NCBI GenBank assembly: GCA_039025395.1
Contig: JBCCOK010000022.1
Coordinates: 7,680 to 71,679, forward strand
DNA: 64,000 nt
Origin: Hoeflea_A sp039025395
GTDB lineage: Bacteria; Pseudomonadota; Alphaproteobacteria; Rhizobiales; Rhizobiaceae
Direction: 5' to 3'
The position numbers were made by a program, and so were the translations under genes. The notes under the pieces were generated by a model that was given only the letters and a program-made list of their open reading frames with translations, did no database searches and had not been told where the DNA came from. Shown here in pieces: positions 7,924 to 17,300 of the stretch (its first letter is position 1; each line of letters begins with the position of its first letter).

Positions 7924-9020
7924 CCAGTGTTCCCGATCAAATGCGGGCCGTGGTGCTTACAGGCCATGGCGACATGGACAAGCTGGAATTCCGGGCCGAC
8001 TGGCCCGTGCCGAAGCCCGGTCCCGGCGAGGTGCTTATTAAAGTGCATGCCTGCGGATTGAACAATACAGACGTCAATACACGTACCGGCTGGTATTCTA
8101 AGGCGGTTAAGCAGGCGACCACCGGAAGCGGCTTTGATGCCATTGACGAAGAAGACCCGTCATGGGGCGGTGCGCCGATTGCGTTTCCGCGCATCCAGGG
8201 CGCCGATGTCGCCGGAACGGTGGCGGCCACCGGCGAGGGAACTGATCCATCGCTGGTCGGCAAACGGGTCATGGTCGAGACCTGGATACGCGACGTGGAC
8301 GATCCGCTCGACATGAACAAATGCCGGTATCTCGGCTCGGAGATGGATGGCGGTTTTGCCGAATATCTCAAGGTGGTGGAACGGGCCGTATTCCCTGTCG
8401 AAACCGATCTGACGGACGCCGAACTGGCAACATTTGCGACGTCGTGGGTGACAGCTGAAAACATGCTCAACCGGGCAGAAGTTGCAAAAGGCGATACGGT
8501 GCTGATCCCCGGCGCATCAGGCGGAGTTGGCTCGGCGCTGATCCAACTTGCCAATCGGCGTGGCGCGACAACCGTCGCCATGGCGGGAAAGGCAAAACAG
8601 GATGCCGTCGCTGCACTTGGCCCAAATGCGGTTCTCGACCGGGCACCCCCGGACCTCAAATCGAAGCTGAGCGAGGCCATCGGGCAAGACAGCGTTACCG
8701 TCGTGGCCGATGTGGTGGGCGGGGATTATTTTGCCACGCTGATCGAAACACTTGCCCGCGGTGGCCGCTACACCTGTTCGGGTGCGATCGCCGGGCCGAT
8801 CGTGGATCTCGATCTTCGAACGCTTTACCTGAACGATCTTACCTTTACCGGCGCGACGGTCGTGCCGCCCGGTACCTTCGGCGATCTTGTCGGCTACATC
8901 GAGCGCGGCGAGGTCAAGCCCGTGCTGGCACAGACCTACCCCCTTGAACGGCTGCATGACGCCCAGACGGCCTTTATCGACAAAAACCACATCGGAAACA
9001 TCGTTGTGACGATGTCATGA
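7920..9020 (+). CDS. Zinc-independent MDR-family oxidoreductase (quinone reductase-like)
   Basis: A 366-residue member of the medium-chain dehydrogenase/reductase superfamily, NAD(P)H-dependent and cytoplasmic. The GroES-like N-terminal domain contains LIKVHACGLNNTDVNTRTG, where the catalytic zinc ligand of alcohol dehydrogenases is replaced by Asn, so it is of the zinc-free quinone oxidoreductase/enoyl reductase type. The Rossmann nucleotide motif is GASGGVGSALIQLA (198-211). About 30 residues are inserted at 65-95 (GFDAIDEEDPSWGG). The GTG start overlaps the flavoprotein stop by 4 nt and the stop overlaps the first enolase-like gene by 4 nt, so it is a fully coupled member of the catabolic operon. 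Possible substrates are an unsaturated ketone, a quinone or an alcohol intermediate. Confidence 0.82.
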   Translation: MTSVPDQMRAVVLTGHGDMDKLEFRADWPVPKPGPGEVLIKVHACGLNNTDVNTRTGWYSKAVKQATTGSGFDAIDEEDPSWGGAPIAFPRIQGADVAGTVAATGEGTDPSLVGKRVMVETWIRDVDDPLDMNKCRYLGSEMDGGFAEYLKVVERAVFPVETDLTDAELATFATSWVTAENMLNRAEVAKGDTVLIPGASGGVGSALIQLANRRGATTVAMAGKAKQDAVAALGPNAVLDRAPPDLKSKLSEAIGQDSVTVVADVVGGDYFATLIETLARGGRYTCSGAIAGPIVDLDLRTLYLNDLTFTGATVVPPGTFGDLVGYIERGEVKPVLAQTYPLERLHDAQTAFIDKNHIGNIVVTMS

Positions 9021-10129
9021 AGATCACCCGCATCCGCATCTACCGGACCGGCTTGCCTTATGTGGGGGGCGCCTATGTCTGGGGTGCGGGCAATGCGATC
9101 ACCACCGCCATGACCAGCGTCGTCGTGATCGATACGGATGCGGGCATATCGGGCTGCGGTGAGTTCTGCCCGTGCGGCGAAAACTACATGGAGGCTCATT
9201 CGCACGGCGTTGAAGCCATAGCCCGGCTGATTGCACCAAAGCTGATCGGCGAAGATCCGCGCCAGGTGGCCCGGCTGGAGCGGCTGATGGACCATCTGGT
9301 TCTCGGCCATGGCTATGCAAAGGCACCCTTTGACGCTGCTTTCTGGGATATTTTCGGCAAGGCTTTGGGTGAGCCGGTATGGATGCTGATGGGCGGCAAG
9401 CTGACAGATGGCGCGTCCATGTACCGGGTCGCGCCGCAAAAACCGGTCGACGAGACTATCGCTGAACTCGAGGAGCACCGGGCGTCGGGCTACCGCCATT
9501 TCCAGATCAAGGTCGGCAGCGATTGGAAAACGGATATTGACCGCATCCGCTCAGCCGTTCCGCTCTTGAATGCCGCAGAGGTGGCCATTGCCGACGCAAA
9601 CCAGGGTTGGCGGGTCGACAATGCCATCCGGGTGGCGCGAGCGACGCGCGATCTCGACTACATCTTCGAGCAACCCTGCCGCACTTACGAGGAATGCCAG
9701 CAGGTGCGACGACACGTGGACCAACCGATGAAGCTTGACGAATGTGTCACCGGTATCGGCATTGCGCAGCGGATTGTCGCCGACCGGGGTGCCGAAATCT
9801 GTTGCCTGAAGATTTCCAATCTTGGCGGATTGTCAAAGGCGCGGCGGGTGCGTGACTACCTGGTCGACAATCGCTTAGCCGTTGTTGCTGAAGACAGCTG
9901 GGGCGGCGAAATCGCCACGGCTGCGGTGGCCCATTTCGCTGCTACAACGCCGCCCGACTATCTCATCAACACCACCGATTTGATGAACTACAACACCCGC
10001 TCCACCGGTATCGGCGGACCAGTCAGTGATCATGGCAAACTCTACGCGACAGACGGGCCGGGTCTCGGCGTGGAACCTGATTTCGAAAGTCTGGGTGAGG
10101 CGGTCGCAACGTTTGGAGCGGCGCCATGA
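9017..10129 (+). CDS. Mandelate racemase/muconate lactonizing enzyme family protein, paralogue A
   Basis: A 370-residue enolase-superfamily enzyme. These abstract the alpha-proton of a carboxylate bound to Mg2+ to epimerise, dehydrate or cyclo-isomerise it. Capping domain residues 1-125 come first, then a barrel with the lysine Lys165 (FQIKVG), metal ligands Asp193 (ADANQGW), Glu218 (FEQP) and Asp241 (LDEC), the second lysine Lys265 (LKISNLGG) and the seventh-strand motif EDSWGG (292-297). A lysine on both sides with a D/E-D-W-G-G strand resembles the hydroxyproline-betaine 2-epimerase (HpbD) and dipeptide epimerase part of the family. ATG overlaps the upstream stop (ATGA). It is the first of three tandem paralogues that differ in their pockets. 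Confidence 0.87.
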   Translation: MKITRIRIYRTGLPYVGGAYVWGAGNAITTAMTSVVVIDTDAGISGCGEFCPCGENYMEAHSHGVEAIARLIAPKLIGEDPRQVARLERLMDHLVLGHGYAKAPFDAAFWDIFGKALGEPVWMLMGGKLTDGASMYRVAPQKPVDETIAELEEHRASGYRHFQIKVGSDWKTDIDRIRSAVPLLNAAEVAIADANQGWRVDNAIRVARATRDLDYIFEQPCRTYEECQQVRRHVDQPMKLDECVTGIGIAQRIVADRGAEICCLKISNLGGLSKARRVRDYLVDNRLAVVAEDSWGGEIATAAVAHFAATTPPDYLINTTDLMNYNTRSTGIGGPVSDHGKLYATDGPGLGVEPDFESLGEAVATFGAAP

Positions 10130-11244
10130 AGATCACGCGGCTTTCGGTCTACCACAAAGATCTGCCGCTGGCGGATCCCTATTGGCTTTCCGGCGGACGT
10201 CTGAAGTTCGAAGTGCTTGACGCAACATTTGTAAAAATCGAAACCGACGCAGGCCTGATCGGGTGGGGCGAAGGCACCCCTTGGGGTCATACTTATGTAC
10301 CGGCCCACGGTCCCGGTATCCGTGCCGGTATCGAAACCATGGCCGATGTTGTTCTTGGGATGGATCCGCGCAAGGTCGAGCTGGTGGAACGGGCCATGGA
10401 TTTGTGTCTGCCCGGCCATCTCTATGCCAAGGCACCCATCGACCTTGCCTGCTGGGACATTCTGGGAAAAGCCTGCGGCTTGCCGATCGCCGATTGCCTC
10501 GGCGGCAAACGCGAGACCGGCACGCCCGCTGCCTCTTCGGTCTCGTCCGGCGAACCGGAGTCTATGCTCGGCATTATCGAAAAATACCGGGCAATGGGCT
10601 ATTTCGCCCATTCCGCCAAGGTGGGCGGCAGTGATACCGACAAGGACATCGAGCGAATCCGCATTCTGGAGAAACATCGCCGACCCAGCGAAATCATCCT
10701 CTACGATGTCAACCGATCTTGGACGCGCCGCGAAGCCAGCATTGTCATGAATGCAGTCGCCGATCTTGGTGTCACATTCGAGCAACCGGGAGAAACCCTG
10801 GACGATATTGCGCAAATCCGCGCCGTAACGACCTCTCCCATCAGTGTCGACGAGAGCCTTGTTACACTGCAGGATGCTTGCCGTATCGCCCGCGAAGGCA
10901 TTGCCGATGTCTTTGGCATCAAGATCAACCGGGTCGGCGGGCTGACAAAGGCGCGCCGCATCCGCGACGTGGCGCTGGCCCATGGCATCCAGATGTTCGT
11001 CATGGCGACCGGGGGCTCCGTTCTTGCCGATACGGAGGCAGCACATCTGGCGCAGTCCGTACCGGAAGAGTTCTTCCGGGCAGGTTGGGCTTGTCAGGAT
11101 ATGCTTACGGTTGACGTGGCGCCGGGCGAGGGTTGCCGCAGCAAGGAAGGGGTAATGACGGTGAGCGAAGCGCCGGGGCTTGGTTGTGCGCCTGACGAAA
11201 ACCTCCTCGGTGATCCTGTTGCGGTTTATGAGTTGCGGCCATGA
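10126..11244 (+). CDS. Mandelate racemase/muconate lactonizing enzyme family protein, paralogue B (divergent seventh strand)
   Basis: The second of three enolase-superfamily enzymes, 372 residues. The Mg2+ ligands are Asp194 (YDVNRSW), Glu219 (FEQP) and Asp242 (VDES). The catalytic lysines Lys165 (SAKVGG) and Lys266 (IKINRVGG) are kept. At the end of the seventh barrel strand, where paralogues A and C have EDSWGG and EDTWGS, this protein reads MATGGSVLADT (293-303), so the acid pair and tryptophan are lost with a one-residue deletion. The first residue of the usual K-x-K is Ser163. It should still bind metal and enolise a substrate, but its pocket differs. ATG overlaps the paralogue A stop (ATGA), and its own stop overlaps paralogue C. 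Confidence 0.86.
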   Translation: MKITRLSVYHKDLPLADPYWLSGGRLKFEVLDATFVKIETDAGLIGWGEGTPWGHTYVPAHGPGIRAGIETMADVVLGMDPRKVELVERAMDLCLPGHLYAKAPIDLACWDILGKACGLPIADCLGGKRETGTPAASSVSSGEPESMLGIIEKYRAMGYFAHSAKVGGSDTDKDIERIRILEKHRRPSEIILYDVNRSWTRREASIVMNAVADLGVTFEQPGETLDDIAQIRAVTTSPISVDESLVTLQDACRIAREGIADVFGIKINRVGGLTKARRIRDVALAHGIQMFVMATGGSVLADTEAAHLAQSVPEEFFRAGWACQDMLTVDVAPGEGCRSKEGVMTVSEAPGLGCAPDENLLGDPVAVYELRP

Positions 11245-12344
11245 AGATTACCCGGATAACACTCTGGAATGTGCCGCTGACAAGCCATGTGAACTACCAA
11301 ATGGCGGCGGGCAAGGCGTGCGACACGGTCACGACCGTCATCGTGCGGCTCGAAACCGATACCGGGATCGATGGCTGGGGGGAGGTCTGCCCGATTCCGC
11401 ATTACCTGCCGGCCTTTGCGGGTGGTGTTTTGCCTGCAATCGAAGACATGGCGCCTGTTCTGCTCGGAAGCGACCCGGTCGGGCCGGAAGCGGTCATGCA
11501 AAAGCTGGATGCGCACCTTCAGGGCCATGCTTACGCCAAATCGCCGCTCGACATGGCGCTTTGGGACATCACCGCAAAGGCTGCGAGGCTTCCACTATAC
11601 AGTTTACTTGGCGGACGGCGCACACGGGATCTTCCACTCTATCACTCTATCACCTGCACCGATGCGCACGAGATGGCGCGCATTGCCGAGGAGGCGCTTG
11701 CGAGCGGAATTTCCCAGTTTCAGGTGAAGCTCGGCGCTGGCGGGGACTGGCAGAGCGATGTTGAAAGACTGATCAAGGTGCACGAGGCGGTGGGTTCAGG
11801 GCCGCTCGTCTATGGCGACTGGAATTGCGGTGCAAGCCGGCTGGAGGCGACGCGGGTCGCTCGCGCGGTTGCGCAGTTCGACATCATGGTGGAACAGCCA
11901 TGCGCAACGCTCGAGGATTGCGCCGCGGTCAAGGCGGCAACGGGATTGCCGATGAAAATTGACGAAAGCGCGCATGATACCGCATCGCTTCTGCAGGCCT
12001 GGCAACTGGGTTGCATGGATGCGGTTGCCATCAAGCTTTCCAAATTCGGCGGCATTAGCGCCTGCCGCCGCGCCCGTGACCTGTGCCTGCATCTGGGTGC
12101 GCAAATGTGCATCGAGGATACATGGGGGTCAGACATTGCAACTGCGGCTCTGCTTCATCTGGGCGCCGCAACAGACCCCGCGGCGGTGATGAATGTGTGC
12201 GATTTGTCCGGTTACGTCGCACCACGGCTTGCGTCAGACGCGCCTGTGCGCAATGACGGAAAGATCGCGCCGCCAGAAGGCGTTGGGCTTGGTGTCGCGC
12301 CGGATACCGATCGGCTGGGTGAGCCGGCGGCGCACTTCGATTAG
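11241..12344 (+). CDS. Mandelate racemase/muconate lactonizing enzyme family protein, paralogue C
   Basis: The third tandem enolase-superfamily enzyme, 367 residues. The lysine Lys163 (FQVKLG), metal ligands Asp193 (YGDWNCG), Glu218 (VEQP) and Asp241 (IDES), the opposite lysine Lys265 (IKLSKFGG) and the seventh-strand EDTWGSD (292-298) are all present, so it should be active. It resembles A more than B at the active site, with a longer GAGG insert after the first lysine. It is translationally coupled to B (ATGA). A plausible role is racemisation or epimerisation of an N-methylated amino acid or its lactone, as for HpbD-type enzymes, but dehydration of a sugar acid cannot be excluded from sequence. 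Confidence 0.86.
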   Translation: MKITRITLWNVPLTSHVNYQMAAGKACDTVTTVIVRLETDTGIDGWGEVCPIPHYLPAFAGGVLPAIEDMAPVLLGSDPVGPEAVMQKLDAHLQGHAYAKSPLDMALWDITAKAARLPLYSLLGGRRTRDLPLYHSITCTDAHEMARIAEEALASGISQFQVKLGAGGDWQSDVERLIKVHEAVGSGPLVYGDWNCGASRLEATRVARAVAQFDIMVEQPCATLEDCAAVKAATGLPMKIDESAHDTASLLQAWQLGCMDAVAIKLSKFGGISACRRARDLCLHLGAQMCIEDTWGSDIATAALLHLGAATDPAAVMNVCDLSGYVAPRLASDAPVRNDGKIAPPEGVGLGVAPDTDRLGEPAAHFD

Positions 12345-12354
12345 AGGGCAAGGC

Positions 12355-13635
12355 ATGTCGGCCACACAAAAAGAATGGATTGATCGGGCAAACGCCGTGC
12401 TGCCGGCGGGCGGTTTCGGGAATTTCGATCCCGGTATCGTCATCCGTGAAGGACGGGGTTCGCGGGTCTGGGACGAGGACGGCAACGCGTATGTCGACTA
12501 TCTGATTGGTTCCGGGCCGATGCTTCTAGGTCACGGTCATCCGGAAGTGCTTGATGCCGTGCATGAACAGTTGGGCAAGGGCATGACATTCTTTGCCAAC
12601 AATGCAAAGGGCATCGAGCTCGCCGAGGCGATCTGCGAAGCCGTGGCCTGCAGCGAGATGCTGCGCTACGTCTCCAGCGGAGGCGAGGCGGACATGTATG
12701 CCATGCGTCTGGCGCGCGCCTTCACGGGGCGTGACAAGATCATGAAATTCGAAGGCGGCTATCACGGTATGTCCGCCGAGGCGCAGATGAGCCTGGCGCC
12801 AACAAAACTGGCCAATTTTCCCGTTGCCGTTCCCGATTCCGCCGGTATTCCGCAAAGCGTGCGCGAAGACATGCTGATTGCCCCGTTCAACGATATTGAA
12901 TTTGCCCGCTCGCTGATCGCCGAACACTCGGGTGAGATTGCCGGCATCATCGTTGAACCGCTGCAGCGTATCGTCCCACCAGCACCGGGTTTCCTTAAAG
13001 CCTTGCGCGAAGAATGCACACATCATGGCATCGTTCTGATTTTCGATGAGATCGTCACCGGTTTCAGGCTGGCCTATGGTGGCGCCCAGGAACATTACGG
13101 CGTCGTTCCGGACCTGTGCACCCTCGGCAAGCTGATCGGTGGCGGTTTCCCGCTTGCAGCGATTACCGGGCGAGCCGAAATCATGGCGCACTTCGACAAA
13201 TCGAAGGTCGGCGAAGAGGGTTTTCTGATGCAGCTCGGAACGCTCAGCGGAAATCCGGTGGCGGCAACCGCAGGCCTGAAGAGCCTGGAAATCCTGCGGC
13301 GGCCAGGCGCGTATGAAAAACTGCGCAAAACAGGCGAAACGCTGATGGAAATGATGTCAGACACACTTGCCGCAGTGGGGATCGAACATCGGATCGTCGG
13401 CGATGCGACGCTTTTCGACGTGGTCTTTACCTCCGGCGAGGTGCGCGATTACCGCGATACGTTTCACGCGGATGCGGAGAAGAATGCCCATTTCAATGCT
13501 GCGTTGCGATCAAAGGGTATCTTCAAATCGCCGGGAAAACTCTATCCTTCGTTGGCGCTGACCGATGAGGATGTCGCGCAAACAGCCGAGGCAGTATCGT
13601 TCGCAGCTAATGAACTTTGCCGGCTTTCCTCCTGA
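12355..13635 (+). CDS. Class III PLP-dependent aminotransferase (glutamate-1-semialdehyde aminomutase-like)
   Basis: A 426-residue fold-type I PLP enzyme. Visible are the substrate/phosphate segment SSGGEADMYAMRLARA (107-122), the pyridine-nitrogen acid Asp231 in IFDEIVTGFR, and the Schiff-base lysine Lys259 in TLGKLIGGGFPLAAITG. The pattern is that of glutamate-1-semialdehyde 2,1-aminomutase and related beta-amino-acid or omega-transaminases. It is not the housekeeping HemL, because it sits at the end of a catabolic operon. The start at 12355 is chosen over an earlier in-frame start (12193) because GAGGGCAAGGC directly precedes it, 10 nt after the paralogue C stop. It would move an amino group to or from an intermediate of the pathway. 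Confidence 0.86.
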   Translation: MSATQKEWIDRANAVLPAGGFGNFDPGIVIREGRGSRVWDEDGNAYVDYLIGSGPMLLGHGHPEVLDAVHEQLGKGMTFFANNAKGIELAEAICEAVACSEMLRYVSSGGEADMYAMRLARAFTGRDKIMKFEGGYHGMSAEAQMSLAPTKLANFPVAVPDSAGIPQSVREDMLIAPFNDIEFARSLIAEHSGEIAGIIVEPLQRIVPPAPGFLKALREECTHHGIVLIFDEIVTGFRLAYGGAQEHYGVVPDLCTLGKLIGGGFPLAAITGRAEIMAHFDKSKVGEEGFLMQLGTLSGNPVAATAGLKSLEILRRPGAYEKLRKTGETLMEMMSDTLAAVGIEHRIVGDATLFDVVFTSGEVRDYRDTFHADAEKNAHFNAALRSKGIFKSPGKLYPSLALTDEDVAQTAEAVSFAANELCRLSS

Positions 13636-13694
13636 GCACCTCCAAACTCTTCGGAAACCGAATTTAGCCCAACATTTATTCTGTCGGCGAATTA

Positions 13695-14270
13695 TTATCG
13701 GTTCATGGCATGGTATTCGTCGTTTGGGCGCATGTCGGTTGCGGCTGCCATGCGGTTGGACATGTTGAAGAAAGAGGCAGTCGCGCTGATATCCCAGATG
13801 TCGCGATCTGAGAATCCGGCCTCGCGGAGCGTCTGACGGTCGGCCTCGACGATTTTGTCGGGCTCTTCAGTCAGTTTGACTGCAAAATCGAGCATCGCCG
13901 TCTGGCGAGCATCGAGTTCGGCCGCCCGGTAGTTCATGACCATCATTTCGCCAAGCGCCGGATTGCCGGACAGCTGCCGCACGGCAGCGCCATGCGCGGC
14001 AAGGCAATAGAAGCAGTGGTTCTGGGAAGAGACGACCACGGCAATCATTTCGCGCTCGAGTTTGGATAGACCGGATTCGCCCAGCATCAAGTCATTATAC
14101 ATGTTGATGAACGCCTGCATTTTGGATTCTTCGAACGCGTATGCCAGCAGAACGTTCGGAATGAGGCCAAGCTTTTCTTCGCATTTATCAAAATAGGCCC
14201 GTGCCTGCGGGCTCAGGTCGCTCGCCGTTTCAAGGTCCAGTGCTGTGACGGGCTTTGTGTTGTCTGTCAT
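13695..14270 (-). CDS. AhpD-like peroxidase-related protein (carboxymuconolactone decarboxylase fold)
   Basis: A 191-residue protein of the peroxidase-related CMD subfamily. The redox signature is EREMIAVVVSSQNHCFYCLAAHG: Cys86-x2-Cys89 with His93, the AhpD proton-relay arrangement. It probably reduces peroxides or disulfides through the CxxC pair, with an unknown electron donor. The start at 14270 is chosen because the 47 residues upstream are not conserved in character and overlap the divergent promoter region of the glutamate dehydrogenase. It is transcribed towards the amine cluster but on the opposite strand, so it is a separate unit. Confidence 0.82.
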   Translation of the reverse strand: MTDNTKPVTALDLETASDLSPQARAYFDKCEEKLGLIPNVLLAYAFEESKMQAFINMYNDLMLGESGLSKLEREMIAVVVSSQNHCFYCLAAHGAAVRQLSGNPALGEMMVMNYRAAELDARQTAMLDFAVKLTEEPDKIVEADRQTLREAGFSDRDIWDISATASFFNMSNRMAAATDMRPNDEYHAMNR

Positions 14271-14389
14271 TGTCGGCTCCGGTGGTTTTCTTTGGCGGAT
14301 GAATAAATCGTCGCATCCGGCATCAGTTCTGCTACCATCGTTAGCTGGGCAAGGTCGAGAGCCTTGCGGGAGTATAACGGGAGTAGCTG

Positions 14390-17300
14390 ATGGGCACGCG
14401 CCGCCATCCAAAGCGTGACAAGCAGATCGCCAGAATCGCGGAAATTCTCAAGCAACAGAAAAAGAGCTATATCAATCCGGAATTCCTTTTCGGACGTACC
14501 AGCGCCGATGACGTTCACCTCTACAGTTCTGAAGCGCTTGCCGCGGCCTACATTCACGCGCGCGAGCAGCTCGAGAAGTGGGACTCAACCGGCTCGCTCA
14601 TCCATGTCGGGCCGGTCGAGAATGTTGAACTTGCCCGTCGGCCTCTGACGGTCGTTTCCGTTGTCGACCGCAACATGCCGTTCATTTACGATTCCATCAT
14701 GGGCGAGATCTCAAACGCCCATCGCGATATATGCCTGGCGGCGCATCCGATCCTTAAGCTGCAAAGGTCCTCGAACGGTTCCGTAAAGGATGTCGCGCCG
14801 GCGATAGCGGGCGAAGCCGATGCGGGATCGCAAAAGGTGAGTGTCATCCAGGTGCATTTGCCGCGCCTGTCTCCGCAGGCGATCGAGCAATTGAAGGCGA
14901 ACCTGTTCAAGGTTCTTGATCAGGTCCATCGCGCGGTTGAGGGCTGGCCTGCGATGCTAGCCAAGCTCGACGGCATCGTTGAGGAGCTCAAAAGGGCCGG
15001 CGGCAGCCAGCACCTAGCCGAGCGCGAAGAAGCGCTTTCGTTCCTGGAATGGCTAAGACATGACAATTTCACGTTTCTTGGGATGCGCGAATACACCTTC
15101 AGCGGAACCGGCAGGGACGCAAAGGTCGAAAGAGCCAACAATAAAGGCGTCGGCATTCTGTCAGATCCGCAAGTTCGGGTGCTCAGACGCGGCACCGGCC
15201 ATGTTACCACGACGCCTGAAATCCTCGCGTTTCTTCAGGGTCCCGATGCTCTTATCGTTACAAAGGCCAATGTGCGTTCCGTCGTGCACCGACGCACCTA
15301 TATGGATTACATCGGCGTCAAACGGTATGACGAGAGCGGACGCGTAACGGGCGAACTGAGGATCGTTGGCCTTTTCACGTCGACCGCCTACACGCGATCG
15401 GTGCTGCGAATTCCGCTGCTGCGCTCAAAAGCCGTATCGGTGATCAAGAGTTTCGGGTTCGATCAGGAGAGCCATTCGGGCAAGGTGCTGCTCAACGCGC
15501 TGGAGAGCTACCCGCGCGACGAGTTGTTTCAAATCGACGTGCCAATGCTCGCCGGCTTCTGCGAGCAGATCATCGAATTGAACGACCGGCCGCGCGTACG
15601 GGTGCTGCCACGAATCGACCGTTTTGACCGGTTCGTCTCCGTTCTCGTCTATGTGCCGCGCGATCAATACGATACCGAAGCGAGGAGCCGTATAGGCGCC
15701 TATCTCAAGGGGGTTTTCGACGCCCGTCTTTCCGCCTATTACCCGGCCTTTCCCGAGGGCAGCGTCGCGCGGGTCCACTTTATTCTCGGACGATCGGGCG
15801 GGCGGACGCCGCGTATCTCCCAGGAGGTGTTGGAAACGGCCGTTCGCCGCATCGTGACGCGCTGGGAGGATCAGTTTGCGCAACTTGCCGGTGTCGATGG
15901 TCTGGAACTGCACACGTCCGATGCCTACCGCGACAATTTCACGCCGGAGGAGGCGGTTGAGGACCTGCCGAGTTTTCTTTTGTGCAAGGAGAACAATCCG
16001 ATCTGCATCGATTTCTATCAACGCGATGGCGAAGCAAGCGAAAACCTGTCGCTGAAGATTTTCCACCTCGATGCGCCGGTTGCCCTGTCGCGGCGGGTGC
16101 CGCTGCTTGAGAATCTCGGCTTCAACGTTATCAGCGAACAGACATTCGAAGTCGCCGTGGGTGTCGATGTCACACAGACGCGTAATGTGCTGCTGCATAA
16201 TATGGAACTGGTCCATCGCGACGGTGTGGCGGTCGACCTGGCCAGGCTGGCGGAGCCGCTCGATACGGCGTTTCTCGATGCATGGTATGGACGCATTGAG
16301 AACGACAGTTTCAACAGGTTGGTGATCAATTCGGGGCTTGATGCACGCGAAGTCACGGTGATGCGCGCCTATGCGCGATACCTGCGCCAGGCTGGTATCA
16401 CCTATTCGCAGGGTTACATCGCCGAAACGCTCAACCGATATCCCGGAATCGCATCAGACCTGTTCAAAATGTTTTCGGTCCGTTTCGATCCGTCGCTGAA
16501 GGTGCGGGCCGCAGCCAAGACCTATGAAGAGATTACAACGCGCATCGAAACCGCGCTGGCGCGAGTCCCCAGTCTTGATGAGGATCGCATTATCAGGCGG
16601 CTGGTGAATGTGATCGCTGCGACCGTTCGGACAAATTACTACCAGAAGGAGGCAGACGGTTCGCCGCGAAAGATCCTGGCATTCAAGCTGGATCCGCGCT
16701 CTCTGGACGGTATTCCCGAACCCAAACCCTACCGCGAAATATTTGTGTACAGCGTCGATGTCGAGGGCGTGCATCTGCGCTTCGGACCGATTGCGCGCGG
16801 CGGGCTTCGCTGGTCCGATCGTGCCGAAGACTACCGGACGGAAGTGCTTGGCCTCGCCAAGGCTCAACAGGTCAAGAATGCGGTCATTGTGCCCGTCGGT
16901 TCAAAGGGCGGTTTCTACCCGAAGAAGCTGCCCGCCAGCGGTCCGCGCGACGATGTCTTCAACGCAGGGCGCGAAGCTTACAAGGTTTTCATATCAGCGC
17001 TTCTTTCGGTCACTGACAACATTGTCGACGGCAAGATTGTGCCGCCAAAGAACACGCTTCGCCATGACGATGACGACCCCTATTTTGTCGTTGCCGCGGA
17101 CAAGGGGACAGCGACATTTTCAGACACTGCCAATGCGATCAGCCGGGATCACCATTTCTGGCTTGACGATGCCTTTGCGTCCGGCGGATCTGACGGCTAT
17201 GACCACAAGAAGATGGGCATTACCGCGCGCGGGGCCTGGGAAGCGGTAGAGCGCCATTTCCGCGAGATGGACATCGACATTCAGAAAACAGAGTTCACGG

